A stretch of 64,000 nt of DNA from Dipteris shenzhenensis (GCA_047967505.1 CM106538.1); one strand, 5' to 3'; counted from the stretch's first letter, positions 22,820 to 33,983 are shown. Made by a program: numbers and translations. Notes: generated by a model from the sequence alone, not told the origin.

Positions 22820-23284
22820 ATGACATCTTGGATCCTTCAATTTGATGGAGCTTACAAACCTTCGACCAAGGCTGCTAGCGTGGGTGTGAAGCTCAGTTCA
22901 CTGGGTGGTGAGAAGTATTGTTACAGCAAGTCTGCACTTGCAAGTACTTGCAATCAAGCTGAGTACTTGGCGCTCATTTTTGGGCTACAAAAGGCACAAG
23001 AACATCATGCCAAGCAACTTGAAGTGCAAGGAGATTCTCAACTAGTGTGTGAACAAGTTAGTGGAAGGTGGAAGGTGCGGAGCAAAGGCTTGGTTCCACG
23101 ACATCAACAAGCATTGGAACTTTGCAACCAATTTAAAGAGGTAAAAATTCAGCATATCCCTCGAACTCGAAATCTAGTTGCTGATTTCTTGGCACGTGAA
23201 GCTTGTACTTCAATCACGCATGACGCGAGTGGAAGCACCACCCCAACAAAACCGCAAGCTACGAAGGAGGGTGATCATTTGTAA
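22820..23284 (+). CDS. Separate RNase H upstream of gag (copy B), intact
   Basis: ATG 22,820 (MTSWILQFDGAYKPS) gives 154 residues, the full length of an RNase HI-like (RVT_3) domain. The four catalytic acidic positions are present: FDGA near residue 8, NQAEY near 48, QGDSQL near 72, and NLVADFLA near 127. IQHIPR before the last motif is typical of plant RNase H-like domains. It would cleave RNA in RNA-DNA hybrids during reverse transcription. Known plant Tat-type gypsy elements carry an extra RNase H, generally described within pol; here it is an independent ORF between ORF0 and gag. It is intact in a copy whose gag-pol is broken. Confidence 0.8.
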   Translation: MTSWILQFDGAYKPSTKAASVGVKLSSLGGEKYCYSKSALASTCNQAEYLALIFGLQKAQEHHAKQLEVQGDSQLVCEQVSGRWKVRSKGLVPRHQQALELCNQFKEVKIQHIPRTRNLVADFLAREACTSITHDASGSTTPTKPQATKEGDHL

Positions 23285-23777
23285 GGAATGCAAAAGTTGT
23301 GGTCATCATGAAACTAAGTGTTGGGCATACTTGATACGAGTTCACCGACTTCAGAAGATCATCAAAAAGGTCCTTAAGGACATTGCTCAAAAGAAGGATG
23401 CCAGACCGCACACCCCTTGAAGAAATAGCATGGCGACTACAAGAACTGGAAGAAGCTGAAGGTGATGTGCAAGCTCTCCAACTGTTGACATTTGTCATGG
23501 CATTCTTGTTTGCCTTGATGAACAACCTCATGCAATGCCGTGCCTCTAACCCTCGCTTGTAAAGATGGATGTGATATCATGAGGGTTGGTTCTTTTAAGA
23601 TTGTCTATGTGCTATTCTGTGCTGAAGATTCTTCCCGTGTAGTATTTCACACTACACCAGTCACACCCTACCCTGCCTATGTGTGCTTTGTGGATGTATC
23701 TTCACCCGATTTTCAGTTCAAGCTTCCTCTTTCTATTGTTTGTCCATAGATAAGCCTCTCTTTTCCATCTTCCAAGC
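23285..23777 (+). other. Spacer between extra RNase H and gag (copy B)
   Basis: It contains the Cys/His-rich reading ICKECKSCGHHETKC overlapping the RNase H end in another frame, and a short open frame at 23,540-23,749. Both are similar in copy A. No recognised domain. Confidence 0.4.
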
Positions 23778-25005
23778 ATGGCTGACATTCCCATGTTTTG
23801 TGGACGGATGGAAGAAAATCCAAATGAGTATCTTATGGCCTTCAAGCGCTGTTGTGTTTCTCTCAACTTTCTTACTGAAGACAGATGGCTGTTGGTTCTT
23901 CCCAAATTTCTAGAGGGTTTGGCTCAAGTGTGGTATGAGAAGTAGGCCGAAGACGTTCGCCAAAGCTGGCCAAGGTTGATAGCAGTGATGATTGAGTATT
24001 TTGGCAAAGAAGAGGAGCCGGAGAATGTGTACCTATAGGTGGCAAACTTGAAGCAGTCAGAAGGTGAGACGGCACGTCGATATGTGGATCGAGTGGCCGT
24101 GCTCCTGGACCGGTTTAATTGCCATGCAGGAGGACAATGCCGGATTTCGAGCTGGAATGACTCAGCATGTGCTAGGCTACCTTATAGCAGAAGCAAGTGA
24201 TGAATTCCGCCTCAAGCTTAAATGGGAGAATCCAGAAACTATGGTGCTAGCACATGAGATTGCTCAAAAGTTTGATAAAGTTCAGTCTAACCCCGCTTCA
24301 AAGAAGACGATTGTCCCTCCGCAACCCCCGCAATTCTTGCAACAACAACCTGGGGGGTCTAACTCAGGGCCATACCCCCACCCCTCATCAGGGATGTATC
24401 CACCGCCTCCACCTCAAATGTATGGTCCTCCCTTAGATGCTTACCCTCAACAAGGTGTATATCCTCACCCTCTGCCTCGAAGATTTCCCCAGCCTCGCCC
24501 ACGAGCCCCCCTCCTCTCTACTCCCGCGGCCCCTCCAGCTAAAGAGGCCCCCCCTGCAATAGAACTTGGAGTCAATGACCTAGCCAAGGCCCTGAATGAT
24601 CTTCGGCTTTAGATGGTGGGAATCAGAAATCAAGCCAACTACCCTCCAAGAGACCGTGCTAATGTTGTATGCTACGAGTTCCACCAGAAGGGTCATTATC
24701 GCATAGAATGCCCCAATATTCCAAGGGTGAATCTTCTAAGTGAGTCGGGAACTAAGGATTCTGATGTAGAGATCCTTGACCTCGGGAAAAGAAGTCGTGC
24801 CACCTCGGACCCCTCTCCAAACCGTGGACCGGGCTGCCCCTGGAAGAAGGTGTCCTTCTCAGACCCCTCAGATGCTGAGATGGTAGACCCACCAACAGAG
24901 AAGACTAAAAGATCTCGCAGGAGTAAGTGGTCACCCTCGGATTTTCCCATCGGCTCAAGGCAAGAGGACTATCGGTCGTTCAGGACCTTGCTCATCGGTC
25001 TTTGA
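23778..25005 (+). pseudogene. Gypsy gag (copy B), broken
   Basis: ATG 23,778 (MADIPMFCG) starts a retrotransposon gag core. Stops occur near 23,944 and 24,037; a frameshift near 24,120 and a TAG at 24,610-24,612 follow. The core reads VLGYLIAEASDEFRLKL near 24,165. A Pro-rich block (PPPPPQMYGPPLDAYPQQG) lies at about 24,400. The zinc knuckle at about 24,667-24,710 reads CYEFHQKGHYRIEC, so its second Cys is Phe. Basic KKVSF and KTKRSRRSKW stretches follow. Another frameshift near 24,965 leads into the protease frame. Confidence 0.88.
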
Positions 25006-25800
25006 GCATCACGCTCCCTCAACTAATAGCATTAAGCCCTAAGGTGAGACGTGAGCTGCAGCAAGGTCTCTCAACAAGGAAGAGCAAGAAAAAGGGAAAG
25101 GTACGAGAGGTATCTTCTATCTGTGAAGAAATTGATCGGCACCCACATACAGTAGATGTCATCATAGATAATTGCCGTGTCAAAAATGTGTGTGTTGATG
25201 GGGGAGCTGCATGTAATATCATGGTGCCCCGAATCATGAAGAAATTGAATTTGAAATGTACAAGGCGTTCCTCCACTCGAATCAAGGTAACAGATGGTCG
25301 ACGACTCGCCACCCTAGGAGTCATTGAGGATTTGCCCATCATTGTCAATGGGTTGACCACCACTGTCAATTTCTATGTAGTGGACATTGAAGATATAGGC
25401 AGAAGTTACCCAGCCATACTCGGGAGACCATGGTTGAGAAAGAGTGATGCAGTCAGCTATTGGAAGATAGGACACATGTCTTTTGGTGCTTCCAAGGAGA
25501 AGATCCCGGTGCAACCCAGTGCCATGGAACCGGAAGAAGAAGAGGAGCAAGACAGTGATACTCTCTCATCCTCGGTGTCTGAATCCATGGAAGAATCAGA
25601 CGGGGGGGAGGAATTCTCAAAGGAGGAAGTTTACATGATGGGGGTGTCTCCAACCCTACCACCTGCAGAAAAGATAATAGCTAGTCCTCAACAGCTTGAA
25701 TCTATGCTTTCCCCAGACCTCACTCCAAGTGAGAAAGATGAGTTCCTAGAAATGTTCAAAGATTTCCCTGACCTCTTTGCAACTAGCTACCACCACCTTC
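25006..25800 (+). pseudogene. Gypsy aspartic protease (copy B)
   Basis: The active-site region VDGGAACNIM lies at about 25,190-25,220, with DGGA in place of the usual D(S/T)GA, a form seen in some plant gypsy lineages. The second conserved block AILGRPWL lies at about 25,416. A long acidic linker (EPEEEEEQDSD) separates it from RT. The local frame is open from about 24,927 to 25,916. It would process the Gag-Pol polyprotein. Confidence 0.85.
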
Positions 25801-26700
25801 GCCATGTGACTACCATAGAGCACAAGATAGAGCTGAAGCCTGATGCGAAGCCTGTGGCTCAGAAGTATCAGAGATTAGGGCCCCTACAGACCGATGCTTT
25901 GCTCTCAGAGTTGTAGAAGCTTGTAGAGGCTGGGTTTATTGTTCCGGTTCACAATATTGAATGGGTTTCACCAGTGGTAGTCACCCCAAAGAAAAACAAC
26001 AAGTGGGGAGTCTGCATCGACTATAAGAAACTCAATGCAGCCACCAAGAGGGATCATCATCCTCTGCCCTTTCAAGACCTCATTCTTGAGAAGGTAAGTG
26101 GTCATGAGATGTATACTTTCTGTAATAGTTACTCTGGGTTTTATCAAATCAGAATTGTCGAAGAAGATGTGCTTAAAACCACATTTGCCACACCTTGGGG
26201 GACATTTGCATTCAAAGTAATGCCATTTGGCCTCACCAATGCTCCTGCTACCTTTCAAAGATTTATGCAGATGGTGTTTGCTCCTTATTTGGGGGATTTC
26301 TTGGAGGTGTTTTTAGATGACTTTTGTATATTCTCGTCACGTAAGGAGCACGTCATGTAGGTTAGATTGGCCTTCCAAAGGGTCAATGATGCAAATGGTA
26401 GTCTCAACCCTGAGAAATGCACCATTGGAGCCACTCAAGGGAGGTCATTGGGACATATTGTCTCATCTGAGGGCGTCAAGCCTGACCCCGAGAAGGTAGA
26501 AGCCATCCTCAAGCTCTCACCGCCTACAACCAAACGTCAGGTACGCTCATTTGTCAATCTAGCAGGATACTATCGCCGCTTCATTGATCAATATGCTGCT
26601 TTGACACAACCCATGACTATGCTATTAAAAGATGGGGTTGATTTCTCTTGGGATGAGGATTATGATCATGGGTTTGCACAAATCAAGAATGCTCTGGATT
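25801..26700 (+). pseudogene. Gypsy reverse transcriptase (copy B)
   Basis: RT motifs run in order: VSPVVVTPKKNNKW at about 25,967, FCNSYSGFYQ at about 26,117, FATPWGTFAF at about 26,185, MPFGLTNAPATFQRFM at about 26,220, and VFLDDF at about 26,307. The first catalytic Asp (FCDG in copy A) reads Asn here. TAG stops at 25,914-25,916 and 26,358-26,360 interrupt the frame. The thumb region follows with SLGHIVSSEGVKPDPEKV. It would not be active as read. Confidence 0.92.
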
Positions 26701-27120
26701 CAGAACCCATTCTACGCAATCCAGATTGGTTAAAGACTTTCTATATCAATCCTGGGTTTGGTGAGCACAATCTGGCAGGCATTCTTCTCTAGCAAGAGGA
26801 GGATCGGTTCATGTATCCCGTTCGATTTGCTTCTCGACAATTGCTCGACACTGAGCAACACTATTCAGAGGCTGACAAGCATGCCTTGTCTTTGGTGTTT
26901 TGCATTGAGAAATTTAAGCATTATGTGGCTGGAAAGTCCTTCTTTATACTCACTGGCACTGGTCTTGCAAAGCAGGTTCTTCAATCACCAAATCCCATGG
27001 GCCGGTTGGCCAAATGGTTGGCAGTTCTACAAGAATATGATTTTTCTTTCAAAATTGTAAAAGGGGGTTGTTCCAACTTGAAGAATGCTTTGATTGATTT
27101 AGAGGAGTGCCTTGATGTAA
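26701..27120 (+). pseudogene. Gypsy RNase H, pol-associated (copy B)
   Basis: This is the standard Ty3-type RNase H after RT: FYINPGFGEHNLAGILL (usual first Asp position reads Asn), a stop at about 26,790, then FASRQLLDTEQHYSEADKHAL and FKHYVAGKSFFILT. The usual ILTDH.AL reads ILTGTGLAK, a further loss. It contrasts with the intact upstream RNase H at 22,820. Confidence 0.85.
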
Positions 27121-27463
27121 CCCTTGTAGTAGCCATAGAAGTTGGGGGTCCATGGTATGGTGGTATCTACAAGTTTCTGACTGCTTTCTCCTTTCCTTCA
27201 GAAAGTACTAGCTATGAGAGAAAGAAGATCCACAGAGATAGTAGGCACTACACCCTCCTTGATGGGGTGTTGTACCGTCAAGGCATGGATGGGGTACTAA
27301 GACGGGCCATTAATGCAGATGAAGTGCCTAAGGTATTGAAGCATTATCATGATGGATTTTGTGGAGGCCACTATGCCAGTGAGACTATACAGCTAAGAAG
27401 ATTTTACATGCTGGATAGTATTGGCCGACCTTGTTCAAGGATGTCATTTTGTATTGCAAAACC

Positions 27464-28502
27464 GGATGCGTCAATTTTACAAGCAAAAACCTATGAGCAG
27501 GTTTATACGAGCGTGTTTTTCAAGAGATTTTAAAAATAGTATTTCTTTAGGAAACATGGTTTTTACACTTTTATTTTCATTAGAACTAGATCCCTTTATC
27601 ATAAAAATATACAAACTAGTCACTCATTCATTTTTACATAACATAAATCTTCTTATTCATAGACATCCCTTTGTACCCTTGTTATTACCTTAAAAAAGTA
27701 TTGAAAAATAAATCATTTAAGAAACGTCCCTCATAATCACTCTCAACATAATATTATTTTACATAAATAATTACTTATTAAACACATTTATATCATATGG
27801 CAATATCTTTCAAGTGTTTTTATAGTATTAATAACAATATATTTATGGACACGTTTCTATAGAAGTTTAAATTACTGTAAATAAGTATTAACTTGGGCTT
27901 ATATATCTCTCTCATAAAATACATGTAATATTTAATACTATATATGCAAGGTTTTCCAAAATATAACCCCATAGATGTGCTCAAATGGGGTTTTCCGATC
28001 AATTTGAGTGGCTGAATGACTATATTTGGACATTGGATGTGAAAGTTATGTCACTTTTAAAAGTGCTGTCCAACGTAGTTTCGCCAACGAAACTACCTTG
28101 AAAGACCTTGTTCAAAGGGGTTTCGCTGGCGAAACTACCTTGATGGCTTGCTTCAATGAGTTTTCTTTGGAGAAACCCTTTCATGAAGATAGGGTGAGAG
28201 AGGTTTTTCAATGTCACCCCCTATTAAGTAAAAAGTTGTAAGAAGGATCATAAGGGAATTTTCATAGAGAAGTCTACTCTACATGTGGGTTTCTTCAAAA
28301 GCCATCCCATTATGTTCTCACCATTCCCAAAGATTCACATAAATATTCGTGTATAAAATAGGCATTCCTATAATACTTTTCATATTTCTAAGTGAAACTA
28401 TGTTTTCTTCTGATCCATTTTTGTCATATTTTTGCATAGTTGGAAGCTTTTTTTTCCTTCGCTCGGACGCTCGGAAGATTTCGCTCGGAAAATGCTCGTC
28501 CC
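27464..28502. mobile_element. Non-autonomous TIR DNA transposon (MULE-like) inside integrase
   Basis: TTGCAAAACC is present at 27,454-27,463 and 28,503-28,512. Removing the insert plus one copy (1,049 bp) rejoins the integrase frame exactly at its Cys motif. The ends form imperfect inverted repeats: the left reads GGATGCGTCAATTTTACAAG, the right end in reverse complement GGGACGAGCATTTTCCGAGC. A 9-10-bp duplication suits Mutator-like elements. No transposase is seen. The interior is AT-rich and holds a block of palindromic repeats (28,075-28,176). Confidence 0.8.
28075..28176. repeat. Tandem array of short palindromes
   Basis: Three diverged units of about 40-42 bp each contain a palindrome. 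The first is GTAGTTTCG-CCAA-CGAAACTAC (28,075-28,096), a perfect 9-bp stem. The second is GTTTCGC-TG-GCGAAAC (28,120-28,135). The third is decayed (28,160-28,176). The array sits inside the TIR element. Confidence 0.75.
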
Positions 28503-29509
28503 TTGCAAAACCTGTGAACCATGCCAATTCTTTGGTAGGAAGGATTTGCGTCCTGGGCAACATCACCCAGTGATGTCCATCCATCCGTTTCAGAAGTGGG
28601 GAATAGATTTTGTCGGGCCCTTGCCCATGACTACCCGCAAAAAGAAGTATCTTTTGGTAGCCACTCAGTATGTCACTAAGTGGGCTGAAGCTATCGCCCT
28701 CCCCGCTGTAAATGGTAAGGCAGTTTCAAATTTCATATTTGAACGTATCTGCACAAGGTTTGGGACACCCATGGAGATTGTCTCTGACCATGGGAGTCCA
28801 TTCTTAAATGAAGCAGTGGAGTTACTCATGGATCGCATGGGTATTGATCATCACACTTCTAGCATCTATTATCCAACATCCATGGGTCAAACAGAGCGGA
28901 CCAATGGCCTCGGACCAATGGCCTCCTTTGTAAAACCATGGGAAAAATGGCCACAGGGAACAGGAGCCAATGGGATCAGAAGGTCACTGAAGCCATGTGG
29001 GCTTACAACATCACTCATAAAACATCTACAGGTCACACTCCTTTTGAGTTGGTGTATGGTACTGAGGCAGTTTTACCACTAGAGATAGAGATTCCGGCCT
29101 TGAGATTGGCACAAGAACAGAGGATGACAGAAGATGAACATGTAGAGGCCATATTGGTACAACTTGAGAAGTTAGATGAAACCCGACGCCTTGCACTACA
29201 CCAAACAGAGATCCAAAAGAATCGACAAAAGTCCCGCTTGGATGCTAAGATTCGCAAGGGATGGGAAAGACACTTTGCTAAGGGGGATGTTGTGCTATGC
29301 TTTGATAACAGATTGGACAACCAAATGGATAAGAAGTTTCTGCCACTGTGGACTGGTCCATACAAAGTCATCAAGGAACGTAGCAATGGGTCTGTACAAG
29401 TTCAGGAGCTGCATGAACCATATGGCCAGAAGGTGATCAACAAGCATTACCTTAAGCCTTTCTTTGTGCGTGATGGACCCAGGCATGGAAATGCTGTGCA
29501 TTCCCTGCC

Positions 29510-29521
29510 TGGGGGGGGAAC
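29510..29521 (+). other. Polypurine tract of gypsy copy B
   Basis: A run of eight G followed by AA lies immediately before the TGTTATGG start of the 3' LTR, in the expected place for the plus-strand primer. Confidence 0.75.
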
Positions 29522-30508
29522 TGTTATGGATAAAATTGTTTAAGGAAAAAGGCATTAATATGTGTGTGTGTTTGTATATGTGGCAATAGTATAATAAAAT
29601 ATGGTGTGCATAGGGCCCAAGGTTGAGGTGGCAGGGCATGACCATGTGCCACTCTTCCATGTAAGAGGACCCATAAGGTGTGTTGTACATAATCCATGAT
29701 AGTAATATTATAAAATGTAAGGTGGCATGGCTCCTCCATGTGCCACCCCTCCACCTAGGCTGCATTTAGTGAAATATGGCTCAAAGTCCATGGGAAAAGA
29801 ACTATATAATAGGTGGAGATGGATATTATATTGAGTTATTCCCTCCATATGGGATAGGCCCATGTGGGGGAGGTATAGAAGGTCCAAGAGAGCAAGTTAA
29901 ATAATGGGGAAAGTAGGATGAGGTGGCAAGATTCCTTGTGCCAACCCTCCACTTGTCCTCCTAGAGGTTTGAACATATTATAAAATTGGGAAGAGACCAA
30001 GGGAGTATCATAGACTTGATGGGGCTTGATTTATGTGGAAAATTGAGGCGAAGGGTTGTCGCACACAATTGAGAGTGCATAACCGCCTAGCCCACATGGG
30101 AGACTTTTCCACACACACCATGCATGTGGGAGGATACATTAATTGGGAGGGACCCCCTCTTTTGGCTATAAAAGGAGGGGGCTATTCCTTGATGAGACAC
30201 GCTCATTCTTGTAAAGCCACCTAGCTAGTATTTCGATATTTCCCTCTCATCCTTTCTTTCAAATAAAGTATGGTTCTCTTCCCTTGATGTCTCCATCTCT
30301 ACATTCCTCCTCCTATCATGTACATGCTTCTCTTCCCCCTCTCCTTTTCCCCTTGTGTCATAGTCTCCCTCTTCCTTTCCTCCACTTCTAATTCCTTTTC
30401 CCCTCCCATGACAACGGTTTGCCCTCACGATCTCCTTTTCTCTATGGCCCTCGAGCGTCGCCATGCTTAGCCTCTAGCCCCTGGTCTTGATTTCTTTTCT
30501 GGCTAATA
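29522..30508 (+). repeat. 3' LTR of gypsy copy B
   Basis: It matches the 5' LTR over its full length with about 2% differences. A TATA box lies at 30,166-30,173 and AATAAA at 30,262-30,267. Sequence after 30,508 matches repeat U and not the gypsy leader, so the LTR ends here. Confidence 0.9.
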
Positions 30509-30655
30509 GTGTGCACATGCATCTATGTGTCCACACATACATATCTCCAAGAGCATCATCCTAAAAGCAAACATACTATGGTTTTATAGCCACCCATGTG
30601 GTTGATAATCATAAACTACATCTTGCATAGCAAGGACTAGATACTACAATCATGC
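30509..30655 (+). repeat. Unclassified repeat U, left copy, last segment
   Basis: It matches the reverse complement of about 51,965-52,125 ('acatatctccaagag' against 'tcatatctccaagaa', then 'agccaccc', 'atagc..ggact'). Homology stops near 30,655, opposite the poly-G run of the right copy. This piece is also the S repeat found several times in the BIM intron. Confidence 0.65.
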
Positions 30656-33222
30656 GGAGACACATCGTGCACATGTACATCTAGGCGGTAAATAATTGTT
30701 GATGCATGTTCCTATTTCACATGCAAATTTTCAATTTGATACCAAAGAAACTATAGAAGTTGTCTAGTTTATTCACAATATTCCTTCAATAGGCTTAATT
30801 CTTTCACTTATTGTACAAAACATATCTTATGATCCTTGATTTGCAAAATGGAGCCTATTAGTGAAAATTAAACAATTCATTCCTAAAATACTCTTCTACT
30901 ACTAAAAAGTTTACCAAATGAGAAAGCGAAGATTTCAATCTAACAATACTAGGGGCTCACCTCCTACTACTCAAATTTAAACATTAGGCTAGTTGGGCCT
31001 ATATTTTAGCATATAGGAGCCATACTATTGTGTACATTTTCATGTCTCACATAAAATTCTACAAATAAATTCACAAAAGTATACAATTAACTAAATTCAT
31101 ACATGTAACATACATATTGCATTCCAAATGCAAATTTCTTTGTGGTCATTTTTGAACATATATAAACATATCCTATATATGATTATTAAGTATAACAACA
31201 CCATGTTTGGGTGGTTTATGTGCCAATATTTATATAATTAAAAAAAATACTAATTGCTTACATTCATGCAACCTATTAAATGATACATTATTGAACTTTA
31301 TTTTTCAAAATAAAGCATATTATATAACTTATGAAATTTAATAAGAATTTGAAAATTGTTTTAGTTTCAATGGACTATCACCAATTTTTTGGTCTTGCAT
31401 AGGGCTTATTAGAAATGAGTTAGAAATCTAAACTGTGGTTCTCGATTGAACCAAAGTTTCCTTTTATGAGCACGTATTTTTGTGTGTAAGAACGTTAAAT
31501 TGTTAGCAAGATAGGAGCAAAATTTCCTATAGAAGACTTGCCTATGAAAAAGTCAAACTCCATAGACACAAATCATGCATGACTTGTTTGATCTAATGAC
31601 CAAGTTGACCTAAATTTTTTTTATTATAAATGTTTGCCACATTTGTAGCAATAGAAAAGGGGAAGGAATTTTTTAGGGAAAAGAGGAACATCTTCTTTGT
31701 TGATTGATTGAAATATGGATCTATCCTTTATCTAACTTTCAACTATTTTCTAGACCTACATATTTCAAAATGAATTTACGTCTATATACAATTCAAATGT
31801 GTGCCTATTACTCTACACCATATTAGTAATGTAAAGTAGCTAATTGTAAAGCCATTAAGAAAATGCTATTATTTAAAGTACAAAATTGTCTAATCTATAG
31901 TTGCTTTGTTTGTCATACAAAAGAAAAATATATGTGGTCCTTCTACCATATGTTAATTTGTGAAGCATCTTTTTTGTTGAAGCTAAAGAGAAGAACCTTT
32001 GATGCTTAGCTTTTGCAATCAAACAATGAAAAATGTGTTCTTATCTGCTCATATGGTCATTATAATTGCATTTTACAATGTACAAAGAAACGTTTGTTTG
32101 TAATATGAAAACATAAGAAACTTTAATGCTTGGTAAACAAAATTTAAAAATGTATGGATAGTCTAGAAAAGCATGAGTTCATAGTTCCAAGAAGGGGAAT
32201 ACATCAATCACACACCTAATTCCCCATAATACATGATAACATCATTTCATCACAAAGGGCGTGTATATGATTGATATAAAGTGTAAGAGTGATAAAGGGT
32301 GTATAACATTGTTGTCATTTAGAGTTAAAAGTGTATACTTGATGTTAATTAGATTACAAGTTTACAAGTGAGCCTTAAGGATATTATAATTTCTAAAACA
32401 TGTTTCATCTTTGATTTTTAACTTAAACACATGCACTAGACATATTCCATTGTTCCACTATAATAAGGATCAGCGTAAAGGGAAGGTAGGAAAATCCTTT
32501 TACACAAAATTATCACTTCAATTACTGTTGTTCTAATAAGGATACACAAAACGAAGAAGATTGATTGTATACTAGGTAATATATTTAGAGGTTATTGAAA
32601 GTAGTCTGATTTGTTGTGTGTCACAAAGCTCAAACATGAAGTTTGTTACATATAAATAGGATATAAATGGACTACAAGGATGTAAGGTTCTAATTTTTTG
32701 GTTTTAAAACCTTCTCCATACTTATGTATTAAGACCAATGGCCTTTTTATATCTATTATAAGGAACCATGCAACCATCTTAGATGTATACATAAACTGCC
32801 CACTGATTCACATGCTGTGAATGGTATTGCACCAACAAAATCACATTAACCCACTAGCCAATGCTTGGCTAAACAATGCACAAACCTCACTGAACTTCCA
32901 ATGCAGACCTGTACTTGCAAAACATGAGCTAATTTGAATGTTGTATTGCCAAATACAGAGGTAAACAGCTCCAAATCCTTTCCCATAATTGGCAACAGTC
33001 TCAAAACCTGCTCAGAATAGTGTAGACAGCAACTACATTCACTATTATTGGGGCGGACAAGCTATAATTGGCAACAGTCTCAAAACCTGCTCAGAATAGT
33101 GTAGACAGCAACTACATTCACTATTATTGGGGCGGACAAGTTGAATTATTTCAAAATCTAATTATAAGAAACCCATGCAAGATGATTCCTAAGCCAATTT
33201 TTTCCTAGAGGCCCTAATCTGT
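30656..33222. other. AT-rich intergenic DNA, no gene seen
   Basis: About 2.5 kb without an open frame of interest on either strand and without recognisable element ends. The one clear structure is the 79-bp tandem duplication listed separately. Confidence 0.6.
32985..33141. repeat. Perfect 79-bp tandem duplication
   Basis: Two adjacent copies starting ATAATTGGCAACAGTC (32,985 and 33,064) appear identical to the end of GGGGCGGACAAG. The absence of differences points to a recent duplication, or to an assembly artefact. Confidence 0.9.
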
Positions 33223-33346
33223 CTTTTTTTTTGCGGTAAAGTTCAACTTTGTATTAAGATTTAAAAAGTAGAAAGAAAAGGAGGGATATACAAAAGTGGA
33301 GCAGCCTCAAGAAAGCGAGGCGGGAACCTTCAATTCCAAATCTTTC

Positions 33347-33880
33347 CTACCATTCTATAGGTCTTGTTCTTTTTCCCAGAAAACTGTATTGCTTTTCAAT
33401 ATCCTCTATGATGGTTGTAGTCACCATTCTCCCCAAATGGGGTCTATGAAAGGCAAGGTTGTTTCTCTGTCTCCATACATGAGTTATCATGTGTGCTCTG
33501 ACCACCTGCCAAACTTCATACATGGGGTCAATCATCCTGCATCTATCCCCTAGCAGGGCCATTTTCCAACTCATTTTGAAGATAATGTGAGCTCTTGCCA
33601 AGCTGAGGCCAATCTGTTTCCACACATCCTTGATAAAGGAGAAATCCCAGAATAGATGCATATGAGTATGCTTCATAGCATTACAAAAAAGGCAAGTCGT
33701 ACCAGCATTCAGATTCCATTTTGCAATTCCTACTCCCACCATCATTTTACCAACAATCACCCACCAGAGGAGAAAGTTTAGTTTTGTAAGATGGTGTGGC
33801 CTTCCACACCCTTTGAAGCCGTGCAACCCATACTTGCACCGTGTCATTTGGGGCATGGAACCTCCACTTTCTACTTGCAA
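33347..33880 (-). pseudogene. LINE ORF2 C-terminus with zf-RVT domain
   Basis: The minus frame includes LLWWVIVGKMMVGVGIAKWN followed by CLFCNAMKHTHMHLFWDF, the Cys/His pattern (C..C....H..H) of the zf-RVT region found after RT in plant LINEs. The tail reads VWRQRNNLAFH, also typical. The adjoining upstream ORF2 part is in another frame. Confidence 0.85.
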
Positions 33881-33983
33881 ACAAGGGAGCCTCTAGAGAA
33901 TTACACTCAATAAAGTCCCTTAAGCAGACTTTAGAGAATGGTTTTCCTTGACTCCAAACCAACCCTCTGAACCCCGGTTCTTC

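Larger units (their letters stand above)
27180..29543 (+). pseudogene. Gypsy integrase (copy B), split by a 1,039-bp insert
   Basis: The zinc-binding region reads HYHDGFCGGHYASET at about 27,340. A frameshift near 27,390 and a TAG near 27,417 precede YWPTLFKDV. The insert interrupts the CX2C part at 27,463; reading resumes at 28,503. The core has GIDFVGPL (about 28,600), VSDHGSPF (about 28,782) and a GQTERTN block (about 28,885). A 14-bp tandem duplication there shifts frame. The C-terminal domain includes PLWTGPYKV at about 29,341. The frame ends at 29,543, 22 bp inside the 3' LTR. It would insert element cDNA. Confidence 0.9.
20467..30508 (+). mobile_element. Ty3/gypsy retrotransposon copy B, two LTRs, about 10 kb
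   Basis: Two LTRs of about 988 bp bound an internal region with PBS, leader, ORF0, extra RNase H, gag, protease, RT, RNase H, integrase and polypurine tract. The flanks TGTGT (20,462-20,466) and TGTGC or GTGTG after the 3' LTR are consistent with a 5-bp target duplication, but lie in GT-rich DNA. Repeat U resumes after 30,508, supporting the right boundary. Gag-pol is broken at about ten places and split by a DNA-transposon-like insert. Confidence 0.93.

Noticed and set aside
28075-28176. CRISPR-like array
   Set aside because: Repeats are degenerate, only three, without constant repeat and unique spacers, in plant DNA inside a transposon.
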